In this document: piece by piece, positions 30,513 to 39,594 of the stretch
Numbering within the stretch: the stretch's first letter is position 1
Layout: every line of letters starts with the position of its first letter
Assembly: GCA_947630875.1 (NCBI GenBank)
Contig: CANRJG010000019.1
Coordinates: 1-39,657, forward strand
DNA: 39,657 nucleotides
Source of the DNA: an uncultured Lachnospiraceae bacterium
GTDB lineage: Bacteria; Bacillota; Clostridia; Lachnospirales; Lachnospiraceae
Reading direction: 5' to 3'
Notes under the pieces: generated by a model
Seen by the model: only the letters and a program-made list of their open reading frames with translations
Told to the model about the DNA's origin: nothing
Database searches by the model: none
Made by a program: the position numbers and the translations under genes

Positions 30513-31811
30513 ATGGAAAGATATATTGTAAAAGGCGGCATTCCGCTGGTGGGCAGTGTGGAAATCAGCGGAGCCAAAAACGCGGCGCTGGGGATCATTG
30601 CCGCGGCAATTCTTACCGAAGACGCAGTTACCATAGATAATTTGCCGGATGTCAATGACATTCATGTTCTGTTAAATGCAATCGAAGATCTGGGTGTGGT
30701 TGTAAAACGAATCAATGCCCATTCTGTTATTATTAATGCTTCTACCATTTCCAAACTGAGAACCGATTATGATCCGATTAAGAAAATCAGAGGTTCCTAT
30801 TATCTTTTAGGCGCGCTGCTTGGCCGCTTCCATAAAGCGGAGGTTTACCTGCCCGGCGGCTGCAATATCGGATCGAGGCCCATAGACCAGCACATCAAGG
30901 GATTCAAGGCGCTGGGTGCAAATGTAGGCATTGAGGGCGGTTTTATTACCGCCTGCGCGGAATCGCTGCAGGGCGGCCATATTTATTTTGATGTGGCAAG
31001 CGTGGGTGCCACCATCAATCTGATGCTGGCAGCGGTGCTGGCAGAGGGTAGGACGATCATTGAAAATGCGGCGAAAGAACCGCATATTGTAGACGTTGCC
31101 AACTTCTTAAACAGCATGGGCGCCAATATCAAAGGCGCGGGTACGGACGTCATTCGTATCAATGGCGTGGAACGGCTGCACAAGACGGAATATACGGTGA
31201 TTCCCGATCAGATCGAGGCGGGCACCTTTATGTTTGCGGCCGCGGCCACCCAGGGGGACATCACCGTAAAAAATGTGATTCCAAAGCATCTGGAGGCGGC
31301 CAGCTCCAAACTGACGGAGATCGGCTGCCGTGTCAAGGAATTTGACGATTCCGTGCGGGTGTATTGTCAGGGAAAATTAAGAAGCACCAAGATCAAGACC
31401 CTGCCCTATCCGGGTTTTCCCACAGATATGCAGCCCCAGATTGCGGTGACGCTGGCGTTGTCTTCGGGCATTTCCATTGTGACGGAGACGCTTTTTGAAA
31501 ACCGGTTCAAATATGTGGATGAGCTGATCCGCATGGGCGCAAATATGAAGGTGGAAGGCAATTCCGTAATTATTGAAGGCGTACAGCGTCTAAGCGGCGG
31601 GATTATTTCTTCTCCGGATTTGCGGGCCGGCGCTGCGCTGGTGATTGCAGCGCTTGCGGCAGACGGTATTTCGGTGGTAGAAGATGTGAAATACATTCAA
31701 AGAGGATACGAACGATTCGATGAAAAATTGAAAAGTCTGGGGGCGCAGATCGAGCGGGTCAGCTCTGACCGGGATTTGCAGAAAGCCAGATTCCTGCTGA
31801 ATGCAGTGTGA
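30513..31811 (+). CDS. murA: UDP-N-acetylglucosamine 1-carboxyvinyltransferase
   Basis: This 432-residue cytosolic enzyme performs the first committed step of peptidoglycan synthesis, adding enolpyruvate from PEP to UDP-GlcNAc. Conserved features are SGAKNAAL at about 19-26 (KN motif), the catalytic-loop cysteine in PGGCNIGSRPID (the residue alkylated by fosfomycin), and PGFPTDMQPQ in the C-terminal domain. Two inside-out alpha/beta domains match the usual 415-435 length. The start ATG 30513 (MERYIVKGG) has GAGGTG 6 bases upstream; a TTG at 30501 lies before that site. Confidence 0.97.
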   Translation: MERYIVKGGIPLVGSVEISGAKNAALGIIAAAILTEDAVTIDNLPDVNDIHVLLNAIEDLGVVVKRINAHSVIINASTISKLRTDYDPIKKIRGSYYLLGALLGRFHKAEVYLPGGCNIGSRPIDQHIKGFKALGANVGIEGGFITACAESLQGGHIYFDVASVGATINLMLAAVLAEGRTIIENAAKEPHIVDVANFLNSMGANIKGAGTDVIRINGVERLHKTEYTVIPDQIEAGTFMFAAAATQGDITVKNVIPKHLEAASSKLTEIGCRVKEFDDSVRVYCQGKLRSTKIKTLPYPGFPTDMQPQIAVTLALSSGISIVTETLFENRFKYVDELIRMGANMKVEGNSVIIEGVQRLSGGIISSPDLRAGAALVIAALAADGISVVEDVKYIQRGYERFDEKLKSLGAQIERVSSDRDLQKARFLLNAV

Positions 31812-31828
31812 GAAAATAAAATCAGACG

Positions 31829-31860
31829 AAAAAAAGACGGCCCGGCGGCCGTCTTTTTTT
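31829..31860. terminator. Bidirectional terminator between murA and the YugP-like gene
   Basis: GACGGCC pairs perfectly with GGCCGTC around CGGC, flanked by seven A on the left and seven T on the right. Confidence 0.9.
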
Positions 31861-31867
31861 GAAATTA

Positions 31868-32575
31868 TTAATCATTCCTTCTTCCGCCGCCGACGATCAG
31901 AAGCAGACGCAGCAGCTGTGTAACGGAAACTGCCAGCGCCGCAACATAGGTCAGTGCCGCCGCGCTCAGGACTTTTTTTGCTGCCTTCTGCTCTTCTTCG
32001 GTCAGAAGATAGGAGGATTCGATGATCTGCAGCGCCCGGTGGCTGGCGTTATACTCCGTGGGGAGCGTCACCAGCTGGAAGAACACGCAGAGGCAGAAGC
32101 ACAGGATGCCGATATAAGCCAGCTGAATAAAAGAATAGCTGAAAGCGGACAAAATCAGGCCGATAAAAATCAGCGGAACAGCCAGTTTGGAACCGATATT
32201 GGTAATCGGAATGATGGCGCTGCGAATGCGGATCGGCAGATAATCCACGGAATGCTGGATCGCGTGTCCCGCCTCGTGGCAGGCAACGCCGATGGCAGAG
32301 GCCGAAGTATTGGAATAAACGCTGTCGGACAGCCGGATGACTCTGGCCTTGGGATCGTAGTGATCGGTAAGATTGCCGCTGATACGCTCAATTGTAATAT
32401 CCCGCAGACCGTTGGAGTCCAGCACATAGCGTGCGGCCTGTGCGCCGGTTAAACCTTTTGCGGTCCTGAGTTTCGCATATTTTTTGAAAGTCGTATTGAC
32501 CCGCGCGCTTGCCCAGAGCGAAAAAATCAGGGCAGGCAGCAGCAGAATATAGGTATAATCAAAATAAAAAGGCAT
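31868..32575 (-). CDS. YugP-like membrane zinc metallopeptidase
   Basis: This 235-residue protein belongs to the YugP/Zn-peptidase family (neutral zinc metallopeptidase). It has an N-terminal membrane segment (residues 6-22), the active-site HEAGHA motif near residue 100-105, and two or three further hydrophobic helices toward the C-terminus. The sequence SDSVYSNTSASAIGVACHEAGH is typical. GGAGGAGGAAG lies about 8 bases before ATG 32575. The start overlaps the stop of the DUF624 gene by one base (TGATG), so the two are translationally coupled. Substrates are unknown. Confidence 0.88.
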   Translation of the reverse strand: MPFYFDYTYILLLPALIFSLWASARVNTTFKKYAKLRTAKGLTGAQAARYVLDSNGLRDITIERISGNLTDHYDPKARVIRLSDSVYSNTSASAIGVACHEAGHAIQHSVDYLPIRIRSAIIPITNIGSKLAVPLIFIGLILSAFSYSFIQLAYIGILCFCLCVFFQLVTLPTEYNASHRALQIIESSYLLTEEEQKAAKKVLSAAALTYVAALAVSVTQLLRLLLIVGGGRRND

Positions 32576-33294
32576 CAGGATTCTTCCTCCTCCTTAAGGT
32601 TCTCTTCCTCATCTTCCGGAATCGTCCATGCATCGGGATTTTCCTCCGCGGTTTCCTCTTCCGGTTTGTTGCGGTTGATGTAGATGCTGAACAGTTTATT
32701 GTAAATGAAGGACTGTCCGTAAGCGATGGCAGCGCACCCGATAAACAGAAAGATCGGGAACATGATGGAAAACTTGTAAAAAATGAAGCCGGCGGCGGCA
32801 AAAGACAACAGAATGCCGACAGTCCAGGGCAGATGCCGGATACTTAAAATCAGTGAATTTTTGAACGTGTATTTGATCTTGTTCACGAATTTGGACTGCA
32901 GCGGGAAAATAAAAGAGAAAATCAGCAGCCAGATCATGATCATCATAAACAGCAGAGACAGCACCAGCAGCTGCATCGTGCTGTTCATATGCAGATCCAC
33001 ATGGAAGATCAGGAACAGATCGTAGCCTAAAAACACGCCGACCACCAGCATAATGAGCCAGATGACCGTACTCTGCAGAAAATTTTGCCTGAAAGATTTA
33101 AAAAAGTTCCGGAAGACATAGCCTTCATCTCCGGCGGCCAGCTTCATGGTGGAAAAATACAGGGCGGTGGTGGAGGCGCCGATGGTAACAATCGGAAGAC
33201 AGCAGATCAGCCATACCACATTTAAAATAATCAAATCTCCCACCCGGTTCAGAAAAGTAAAAAACGGACCGTCAATATTAAAAAAATTATTCAT
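32575..33294 (-). CDS. DUF624 (YesL-like) membrane protein
   Basis: This 239-residue membrane protein matches the YesL/DUF624 family found near sugar-uptake genes in Firmicutes; function is unknown. It starts MNNFFNIDGPFFTFLNRVGD, a family hallmark, has about five transmembrane segments (IILNVVWLICCLPIVTIGAS is the first) and ends in an acidic tail (PEDEEENLKEEEES). ATG 33294 has AAAGGAG 6 bases upstream; the in-frame start at 33360 lies at the transcription start and has no site. Confidence 0.85.
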   Translation of the reverse strand: MNNFFNIDGPFFTFLNRVGDLIILNVVWLICCLPIVTIGASTTALYFSTMKLAAGDEGYVFRNFFKSFRQNFLQSTVIWLIMLVVGVFLGYDLFLIFHVDLHMNSTMQLLVLSLLFMMIMIWLLIFSFIFPLQSKFVNKIKYTFKNSLILSIRHLPWTVGILLSFAAAGFIFYKFSIMFPIFLFIGCAAIAYGQSFIYNKLFSIYINRNKPEEETAEENPDAWTIPEDEEENLKEEEES

Positions 33295-33369
33295 AGCGGA
33301 CTCCTTTGTATAGCGGAAAAATGACGGGAAACGCATGTCCTTTGACAGCGGTTTTCCCATATTGAGAAT

Positions 33370-33398
33370 ATTCTACTCGCTAAATGTGAAAAAAGCAA
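33370..33398 (-). promoter_or_regulatory. Promoter of the DUF624-YugP pair
   Basis: Minus-strand TTGCTT (33398-33393) and TAGAAT (33375-33370) are 17 bases apart, 76 bases before ATG 33294. Confidence 0.55.
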
Positions 33399-33419
33399 GG
33401 AATCAATGCATTTTAATGG

Positions 33420-33448
33420 TTGACATCATATTTTCATTCGGCTAGAGT
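33420..33448 (+). promoter_or_regulatory. Promoter of xylB
   Basis: Perfect TTGACA (33420-33425) and TAGAGT (33443-33448) are 17 bases apart, about 70 bases before the xylulokinase ATG. Confidence 0.65.
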
Positions 33449-33458
33449 TATTTTTAAG

Positions 33459-33489
33459 GGACGCAGGCCCCGCAGAGAAAGGGGCGTCC
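33459..33489 (+). other. GC-rich hairpin in the xylB 5' leader
   Basis: GGACG pairs with CGTCC and CCCC with GGGG, with a CAGG bulge on one side, just after the promoter. There is no T-run. It may stabilise the mRNA or bind a regulator; no riboswitch class is recognised. Confidence 0.4.
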
Positions 33490-33516
33490 GGACAAAAACG
33501 CAGGAGGAAAAAACAT

Positions 33517-34989
33517 ATGGCGACATTTATCGGCATCGATCTGGGTACTTCCGCAGTCAAGACACTGCTGCTGGACGAAAACGGAACGATATTAAATATA
33601 GTGTCCAAAGAATACCCGCTTTATTTCCCGAAAGCGGGCTGGTCCGAGCAAAATCCCCAGGACTGGTATATACAGACCGCTGCGGCGGTGCGGGAACTGG
33701 TGGCGGATTTTGACGCGTCGCAGGTGGCGGGCATCAGCTTCGGCGGACAGATGCACGGACTGGTGGTACTGGATAAAGAAGACGCGGTGATCCGGCCGGC
33801 GATTCTCTGGAATGACGGCAGAACGCAGAAGGAAACGGACGATCTCAATCAGCGCATCGGAAAGGAACAGCTTTCAGCATGGACCGCCAATATTGCATTT
33901 GCGGGCTTTACGGCGCCGAAGCTGTTATGGATGAAGGCGAATGAGCCGGAACTGTTTGCGAAAATCCACAAAATCATGCTGCCGAAGGATTATCTGGCAT
34001 ACCGTTTTACCGGCAACCACTGTACGGACGCATCCGATGCTTCCGGTATGCTGACCTTTGACGTAAAACACAGAAAATGGTCCGCCGAAATGCTGGAAGT
34101 GCTGGGCCTTTCAGAAACACAGTTTGCCCATGTATATGAAAGCTATGCGCCGGTAGGACATCTTTGCCCCCAGGCGGCAAAGGATCTGGGCCTGCCGGAA
34201 ACCGTGATTGTGGCGGCAGGCGCGGGAGACAATGCGGCGGCGGCAGTGGGTACCGGCACCGTGGGGGAAGGCGCCTGCAATATTTCCCTGGGAACCAGCG
34301 GAACAATTTTTATTTCATCAGAGCATTTTCGGGTGGACGACCACAATGCGCTGCATGCCTTTGCGCACGCGGACGGCTCCTATCATCTGATGGGCTGTAT
34401 GCTGTCGGCAGCATCCTGCAACAAATGGTGGATGGAAGATATTCTGCATACAAAAGATTTTGCCGGCGAACAGGAAGGAATGGATGCCCTTGGTGAAAAT
34501 GAAGTCTATTATCTTCCCTATTTAATGGGAGAACGGTCTCCCCATAATGACCCTTCCGCCCGGGCGGCCTTTGTGGGAATGCGGATGGATACCACGAGAA
34601 AACAGATGACCCAGGCGGTGCTGGAGGGCGTGGCCTTTGCGCTGCGGGATTCGCTGGAGGTTGCAAAAAGCCTCGGACTGGAAATCAAAAAGACCAAAAT
34701 CTGCGGCGGCGGAGCAAAGAGCAGACTTTGGTGCCGGATTATTGCAAATGTGCTGAATCTGCAGGTGGAGCTTCCGGAAAATGAGGAGGGTCCCGCGCTG
34801 GGCGCCGCAATGCTGGCAGCCGTGGCCTGCGGCAGATATGCTTCGGTACAGGAAGCCGCGCGGCAGCTGGTCAGCGTCCGGGAAGTCATCGAACCGGAAG
34901 CGGAGCTGGCCGCGCGCTACGACGCAAAATATCAGGTGTTCCGGCAGTTCTATCCCGCGCTGAAGACCATCTGGCAGCAGGAAGCTTAA
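33517..34989 (+). CDS. xylB: Xylulokinase
   Basis: This 490-residue FGGY-family kinase phosphorylates D-xylulose to xylulose-5-phosphate, feeding the pentose-phosphate pathway. The N-terminal ATP-binding loop is GIDLGTSAVKTLLLD (residues 5-19). The sugar site contains GISFGGQMHGLV, the middle has LPKDYLAYRFTG, and the C-terminal nucleotide site has AAGAGDNAAAAVGTG and ICGGGAKS. AGGAGG lies 9-10 bases before ATG 33517. No xylose isomerase or transporter is adjacent. FGGY kinases are hard to separate by substrate, but QMHG and overall pattern favour xylulose. Confidence 0.9.
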   Translation: MATFIGIDLGTSAVKTLLLDENGTILNIVSKEYPLYFPKAGWSEQNPQDWYIQTAAAVRELVADFDASQVAGISFGGQMHGLVVLDKEDAVIRPAILWNDGRTQKETDDLNQRIGKEQLSAWTANIAFAGFTAPKLLWMKANEPELFAKIHKIMLPKDYLAYRFTGNHCTDASDASGMLTFDVKHRKWSAEMLEVLGLSETQFAHVYESYAPVGHLCPQAAKDLGLPETVIVAAGAGDNAAAAVGTGTVGEGACNISLGTSGTIFISSEHFRVDDHNALHAFAHADGSYHLMGCMLSAASCNKWWMEDILHTKDFAGEQEGMDALGENEVYYLPYLMGERSPHNDPSARAAFVGMRMDTTRKQMTQAVLEGVAFALRDSLEVAKSLGLEIKKTKICGGGAKSRLWCRIIANVLNLQVELPENEEGPALGAAMLAAVACGRYASVQEAARQLVSVREVIEPEAELAARYDAKYQVFRQFYPALKTIWQQEA

Positions 34990-35019
34990 CCTGTCCGGCA
35001 ATGTGACGGCGCAGAACTT

Positions 35020-35038
35020 TCAATTTCCGTCAAATTGA
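35020..35038. promoter_or_regulatory. Inverted repeat upstream of the ABC ATPase
   Basis: TCAATTT (35020-35026) and AAATTGA (35032-35038) flank five bases. It is about 100 bases before the extended -10 of the next gene, so it may be an operator or the end of the xylB transcript. The rest of 34990-35132 shows nothing I can assign. Confidence 0.3.
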
Positions 35039-35132
35039 CAGAACCGGAAAAAAGTGCCTGACTTTTTTGATGAATTGACAAGGAAAAGCGGAAAAAATTG
35101 TGGGTTATGGTAATGGAATCGATAATTTCAGA

Positions 35133-35141
35133 TGGTATAAT
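35133..35141 (+). promoter_or_regulatory. Extended -10 promoter of the sugar ABC ATPase
   Basis: TGGTATAAT gives a TGn-extended perfect -10 (TATAAT 35136-35141), 35 bases before the ATG. The -35 is weak, which is usual for extended -10 promoters. Confidence 0.6.
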
Positions 35142-35176
35142 TGAAGCATAAAAATTCGAAAAAGGAGATTATCTAT

Positions 35177-36295
35177 ATGTCCAGTGTATCATTAAAAGAT
35201 ATTTGCAAGGTTTATCCCGGAAGTTCCGTAGCAGCCGTAAAGGATTTCAATATCGAAATCGAAGATAAAGAGTTCATCATTTTCGTAGGTCCTTCCGGCT
35301 GTGGTAAGTCTACAACCCTTCGTATGGTTGCAGGTCTGGAAGAAATTACTTCCGGCGAACTTCGTATCGACGGCAAGATCATGAACAACGTAGAGCCGAA
35401 AGACAGAGATATCGCGATGGTATTCCAGAACTACGCGCTGTATCCGCATATGACCGTGTATGACAACATGGCATTTGGTCTGAAGCTTCGTAAAGTTCCG
35501 AAAGATCAGATTGACAAGATGGTAAGAGAAGCTGCCAAGATCCTTGACCTTGAGCAGTATCTGGAAAGAAAACCGAAGGCTCTGTCCGGTGGTCAGAGAC
35601 AGCGTGTTGCCATGGGTCGTGCAATCGTTCGTAACCCCAAGGTATTCCTGATGGATGAGCCGCTGTCCAACCTGGATGCGAAGCTGAGAGTACAGATGAG
35701 AACTGAGATTGCAAAACTGCATCAGAGACTCGGTACCACCATCATCTATGTAACCCATGACCAGACAGAGGCTATGACGCTGGGAACCCGTATCGTTGTT
35801 ATGAAAGACGGTATCGCACAGCAGATCGATTCTCCGCAGAACCTTTACAATGAGCCGTGCAACCTGTTCGTTGCCGGATTCATGGGATCTCCGCAGATGA
35901 ACTTCCTGGATGCGATTTGCCATATCGAAGGCGAAAAGGTAACCCTGCAGATCGGTGAAAGCCATGTCGTAACACTTCCGCCTGCAAAAGCGAAAAAGCT
36001 CATCGACGGCAAGTACGACGGCAAGAAGGTTGTTATGGGTATCCGTCCTGAGGATATTTATGATGACGAGATCATGATCGCCAACAATCCGAACAGTATC
36101 ATCAAGTCTACGCTGAATGTATACGAACTGCTCGGCGCCGAAGTATTCCTGTACTTCGATCTGGAAGGCACACAGATGATCGCTCGTGTAAATCCTCGTA
36201 CCACAGCTCGTCCGGGCGACGAAGTTGTATTCGCTATGGATGTTAATAAGATCCATGTTTTCGACAAGGAAACCGAGTGCACAATTACAAACTAA
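35177..36295 (+). CDS. Sugar ABC transporter ATPase (MsmK/UgpC/MalK type)
   Basis: This 372-residue protein energises carbohydrate ABC importers. The Walker [10 protein letters not shown] is at about residues 37-45, the Q-loop [16 protein letters not shown] near 82, the signature [14 protein letters not shown] near 135, Walker [17 protein letters not shown] near 155 and the switch His in [10 protein letters not shown] regulatory OB-type domain follows from about 240. AAAGGAG lies about 9 bases before ATG 35177; a TTG at 35141 lies inside the promoter. No permease or binding protein is adjacent, as expected for a shared MsmK-like ATPase. Codon choice is clearly more biased (CGT, GTT, GGT, AAG) than in its neighbours, which suggests high expression. 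Confidence 0.92.
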   Translation: MSSVSLKDICKVYPGSSVAAVKDFNIEIEDKEFIIFVGPSGCGKSTTLRMVAGLEEITSGELRIDGKIMNNVEPKDRDIAMVFQNYALYPHMTVYDNMAFGLKLRKVPKDQIDKMVREAAKILDLEQYLERKPKALSGGQRQRVAMGRAIVRNPKVFLMDEPLSNLDAKLRVQMRTEIAKLHQRLGTTIIYVTHDQTEAMTLGTRIVVMKDGIAQQIDSPQNLYNEPCNLFVAGFMGSPQMNFLDAICHIEGEKVTLQIGESHVVTLPPAKAKKLIDGKYDGKKVVMGIRPEDIYDDEIMIANNPNSIIKSTLNVYELLGAEVFLYFDLEGTQMIARVNPRTTARPGDEVVFAMDVNKIHVFDKETECTITN

Positions 36296-36313
36296 TACAA
36301 AACATGACATGGA

Positions 36314-36346
36314 AGAGGGCTGGAAACCAATCCGGCTCTCTTTTTT
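36314..36346 (+). terminator. Rho-independent terminator after the ABC ATPase
   Basis: AGAGGGCTGGA pairs imperfectly with TCCGGCTCTCT around a 6-base loop, followed by TTTTTT. It stands 18 bases after the stop codon. Confidence 0.85.
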
Positions 36347-36376
36347 GATGCATGGGAAAGATGTACAGAAACACTA

Positions 36377-36405
36377 TTGTTTTTGCAGTAAATTTAATGT
36401 ATAAT
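36377..36405 (+). promoter_or_regulatory. Promoter of glgB
   Basis: TTGTTT (36377-36382) and perfect TATAAT (36400-36405) are 17 bases apart, about 30 bases before the glgB start. Confidence 0.7.
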
Positions 36406-36437
36406 AACGAAAGATATTGCATGGGAGGATGGAGTCG

Positions 36438-38354
36438 TTGAACAAAGAAAATTTGACTTTGCAGCACGTATTTTCGGATATGGATATGTATCTGTTCGGG
36501 CAGGGGACCCATTATGACCTGTATAAAAAACTGGGTGCGCACCCTGCGTCGGAAAACAATGTGCATGGGGTCAGGTTTTCTGTCTGGGCGCCCCATGCGG
36601 TATCCGTCAGTCTCATCGGAGAGTTTAACGACTGGGACGAGCGGGCGGATCGGATGCAGCGTCTGGAACCCTTAGGGATTTATACCTGTTTTGTTGCCGG
36701 AGCGGAGGAAGGACAGCTGTACAAATATATGATCAGCACCAAAGATGGCCGGAAACTGTACAAATCGGATCCCTTTGCATTTTATGCCGAACTGCGTCCG
36801 GGGACAGCTTCCAGAATATTTGACATCAGCCGCTATCAGTGGAAAGATGACAGGTGGATGGAGAAACGGCGCAGCAGCAATGTTTATGAAAGCCCGATGT
36901 CCATTTATGAGGTGCATCTGGGATCCTGGCAAAAACATACGCCCTGTACGGAGACCGACGGGTTTTATACATATCGTGAAATGGCGAAGGCCCTTTCCGA
37001 TTATGTCAGGGATATGGGGTATACCCACGTTGAACTGATGGGCATTGCCGAGCATCCCTTTGACGGTTCCTGGGGATATCAGGTAACCGGGTATTATGCG
37101 CCCACATCCCGCTACGGAACTCCGGAGGATTTCAAATATTTTGTGGATTATATGCATCGCCGGGGCATTGGCGTCATTCTCGACTGGGTGCCCGCCCATT
37201 TTCCCAAGGACGCCCACGGACTGGCGGAGTTTGACGGAGAAGCGTTGTTTGAATACGCGGACAGCCGCATGGGCGAACATCCCGACTGGGGCACAAAGAT
37301 CTTTGATTTCGGTAAAAATGAAGTCAGAAATTTCCTGATTGCAAACGCGCTGTACTGGGTCGGAGAGTTTCATATCGACGGACTCAGGGTGGACGCGGTG
37401 GCTTCCATGCTGTATCTGGACTATGGCAAAAAAGACGGAGAGTGGCTGGCCAATCCTTATGGCGGAAATCAGAATATCGACGCTATCGAGCTGTTCCGGC
37501 ATGTCAATTCCGTAGTCAGAGGGAAATTCCCCGGCGCGGTTATGATTGCGGAGGAATCCACGGCATGGCCCATGGTCACCGGCGATCCCAAAAACGGCGG
37601 GCTGGGATTCTCCTATAAATGGAACATGGGCTGGATGCATGATTTTCTGGATTACATGAAGCTGGATCCCTATTTCCGCAAGGACAACCACCATAAGATG
37701 ACCTTTGCCATGAGCTATAACGGCGCCGAGAAATATATTCTGGTGCTGTCCCATGACGAGGTGGTGCATCTGAAGTGTTCGATGATCAATAAGATGCCGG
37801 GGTATTTTGTGGATAAGTTTGCCAATTTGCGGGCAGGTTATACTTTTATGATCGGACATCCGGGCAAAAAGCTGCTGTTTATGGGACAGGAGTTCGGGCA
37901 GCTCCGGGAATGGAGTGAAAAAAGACCCCTGGACTGGTATTTGCTGAACGAAGAGCCCCACAGCCATCTGCAGGCATTTATGAAGGCGCTGCTGCATATT
38001 TATAAAAAATATCCGGCGCTGTATGAAATGGATCATGAAGACGGGGGCTTCCGCTGGATCAACGCCGACGACGCATACCGCAGCATTTTCAGTTTTATCC
38101 GGTACAGCCGCGGCAAAAAGCGCAATCTGCTGTTCATCTGCAATTTCACGCCCATGGAATATGCGGACTACAGAGTGGGCGTTCCGAAGAAAAAAAGGTA
38201 TAAACTGATTTTAGATGGCGATGATAAGAGGTATGGCGGAAACGGCAAGGCGCATGAGGAGTTTTATCAGTCGCAGCGCGGCGAATGTGACGGACTGCCG
38301 TATTCTTTTGCATTTCCGCTGGCGCCCTATCAGGCGGCAGTGTTTGAATTTTAA
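36438..38354 (+). CDS. glgB: 1,4-alpha-glucan branching enzyme
   Basis: This 638-residue GH13 enzyme makes alpha-1,6 branches in glycogen. An N-terminal carbohydrate-binding/beta domain (FSVWAPHAVSVSLIGEFNDW) precedes the TIM barrel with MSIYEVHLGSW, VELMGIAEHPFDGSWGYQVTGYYAP, GLRVDAVASMLY (catalytic nucleophile Asp), MIAEESTAWP (acid/base Glu) and VLSHDEVVH. The start is probably TTG 36438 (first residues MNKENLTLQ), with GGGAGG 9-10 bases upstream; an in-frame ATG at 36429 directly abuts that site and is too close. No other glycogen genes are in the window; the SPFH gene follows by 30 bases. Confidence 0.95.
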   Translation: MNKENLTLQHVFSDMDMYLFGQGTHYDLYKKLGAHPASENNVHGVRFSVWAPHAVSVSLIGEFNDWDERADRMQRLEPLGIYTCFVAGAEEGQLYKYMISTKDGRKLYKSDPFAFYAELRPGTASRIFDISRYQWKDDRWMEKRRSSNVYESPMSIYEVHLGSWQKHTPCTETDGFYTYREMAKALSDYVRDMGYTHVELMGIAEHPFDGSWGYQVTGYYAPTSRYGTPEDFKYFVDYMHRRGIGVILDWVPAHFPKDAHGLAEFDGEALFEYADSRMGEHPDWGTKIFDFGKNEVRNFLIANALYWVGEFHIDGLRVDAVASMLYLDYGKKDGEWLANPYGGNQNIDAIELFRHVNSVVRGKFPGAVMIAEESTAWPMVTGDPKNGGLGFSYKWNMGWMHDFLDYMKLDPYFRKDNHHKMTFAMSYNGAEKYILVLSHDEVVHLKCSMINKMPGYFVDKFANLRAGYTFMIGHPGKKLLFMGQEFGQLREWSEKRPLDWYLLNEEPHSHLQAFMKALLHIYKKYPALYEMDHEDGGFRWINADDAYRSIFSFIRYSRGKKRNLLFICNFTPMEYADYRVGVPKKKRYKLILDGDDKRYGGNGKAHEEFYQSQRGECDGLPYSFAFPLAPYQAAVFEF

Positions 38355-38384
38355 TTATATCCAAATAAGAAAGGGGAAGACACA

Positions 38385-39350
38385 ATGGGTTACATCATTT
38401 TATTGGCAGTGATCATATTTCTGATTATTGTCATTGCAAACAACATTCGCATCGTACCGCAGGCCACGGAATACGTCATTGAATTTCTGGGAAAATACAA
38501 AACCTGCTGGGGCGCGGGTATTCATGTGAAAGTGCCTGTGCTGGAAAAGGTGGCAAAAAAGATTACTTTGAAAGAGCAGGTAATCGATTCTCCGCCGCAG
38601 CCGGTAATCACGAAGGATAATGTTACGATGCAGATTGACACGGTGGTATATTTTCGTATTTTTGACGCCAAAATGTACACCTATGGCGTTGTCAATCCCA
38701 TCAACGCCCTGGAAAACCTGACGGCCACAACCTTACGTAATATTGTGGGCGAACTGGAACTGGACGGAACCCTGACTTCCAGAGATACCATCAATATGCG
38801 TATGACTTCGATTCTGGATGAGGCGACGGATCAGTGGGGCATCAAAGTGACCAGAGTGGAACTGAAAAACATCATTCCACCGGCAGAGATTCAGAATGCC
38901 ATGGAAAAACAGATGAAGGCGGAACGTGATCGAAGAGAGACGCTGCTGCAGGCGGAAGGCCACAGAGCCGCGGCCATCACCAGAGCCGAAGGCGATAAGC
39001 AGGCCATGATTCTTGCGGCGGAAGGTGAAAGAGACGCCCGGATTGCCAGAGCCGAAGGTGAGGCAAAAGCAGTTTTGTTGGCAAGAAAAGCGGAGGCCGA
39101 CGGTATCAGAGCTTTGAAAGAAGCCGGCTGTGACGCCGCCGTACTGGAACTGAAGCGCTATGAGACGCTGAGCCATCTGGCAGACGGCAGGGCCGCGAAG
39201 CTGATCATTCCCACGGATGCGGTCAATGCGGTAAAAAACAACGCCATTTTTACAGAAACTACCGGCATCGGAAATGTGACCGTAAGCGCACCGGAGCAGC
39301 CGAAACCGGCGCCGGAAGACCCCTGCTGTGAGCGCTTTGAAAAAGAATAA
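38385..39350 (+). CDS. SPFH/band-7 (slipin-like) membrane scaffold protein
   Basis: This 321-residue protein has an N-terminal membrane anchor (IILLAVIIFLIIVIANNI), an SPFH/band-7 domain (about 20-190, with TEYVIEFLGKYKTCWGAGIH and ELDGTLTSRDTINMRM) and a long Ala/Glu/Arg-rich coiled coil (about 180-260, ERDRRETLLQAEGHRAAAI type) that drives oligomer formation. Related bacterial slipins organise membrane microdomains or proteases, often with an NfeD partner; none is present here. A GAAAGGGGAAG site lies about 5-10 bases before ATG 38385. It probably shares the glgB transcript. Confidence 0.9.
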   Translation: MGYIILLAVIIFLIIVIANNIRIVPQATEYVIEFLGKYKTCWGAGIHVKVPVLEKVAKKITLKEQVIDSPPQPVITKDNVTMQIDTVVYFRIFDAKMYTYGVVNPINALENLTATTLRNIVGELELDGTLTSRDTINMRMTSILDEATDQWGIKVTRVELKNIIPPAEIQNAMEKQMKAERDRRETLLQAEGHRAAAITRAEGDKQAMILAAEGERDARIARAEGEAKAVLLARKAEADGIRALKEAGCDAAVLELKRYETLSHLADGRAAKLIIPTDAVNAVKNNAIFTETTGIGNVTVSAPEQPKPAPEDPCCERFEKE

Positions 39351-39422
39351 ACGGGTACACCTGACAGATAGAATCAAAAAAGGGAATATCGGTTAATATC
39401 GATTTCCCCCCACAATAAGCGA

Positions 39423-39494
39423 AGAGGAGACGATCCCCCCAGAATTCAGGCTTTTTTAAGCTGGATTCCTTTGAGGGAGGTGTCTCCTCTTTTT
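39423..39494 (+). terminator. Long-stem terminator after the SPFH gene
   Basis: AGAGGAGAC (39423-39431) pairs perfectly with GTCTCCTCT (39482-39490), followed by TTTTT. Between them further imperfect pairing (CCCCCC with GGGAGG, and an AATTCAG/CTGGATT region) makes a roughly 70-base rod. The T-run supports termination; the unusual length also suggests a small palindromic mobile element. Confidence 0.65.
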
Positions 39495-39542
39495 CTGTTT
39501 TCTTCTATGATTTTCCTGACTTATTATGCAAGCGAAAATTTC

Positions 39543-39594
39543 GCAGAGTTCCCAATTCTGCACACGAGGCTTTCATAGAATTCCCAATTCTATG
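39543..39594. repeat. Twin small hairpins with shared CCC loop
   Basis: GCAGAGTT-CCC-AATTCTGC (39543-39561, one G-T pair) and CATAGAATT-CCC-AATTCTATG (39574-39594, perfect) have the same loop and inner stem, with starts 31 bases apart. AATTCTATAG occurs again at 39612-39621. They could be operators or an IS-end region for whatever lies beyond the window. No gene is visible after 39350. Confidence 0.5.

Noticed and set aside
33459-33489. Riboswitch in the xylB leader
   Set aside because: Only one simple stem is visible, with no conserved aptamer core of any class I know.
35192-36310. 372-codon minus-strand frame
   Set aside because: Antisense to the ABC ATPase; the plus strand has all ABC motifs.
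36672-38036. 454-codon minus-strand frame
   Set aside because: Antisense shadow of glgB, whose catalytic motifs are clear on the plus strand.
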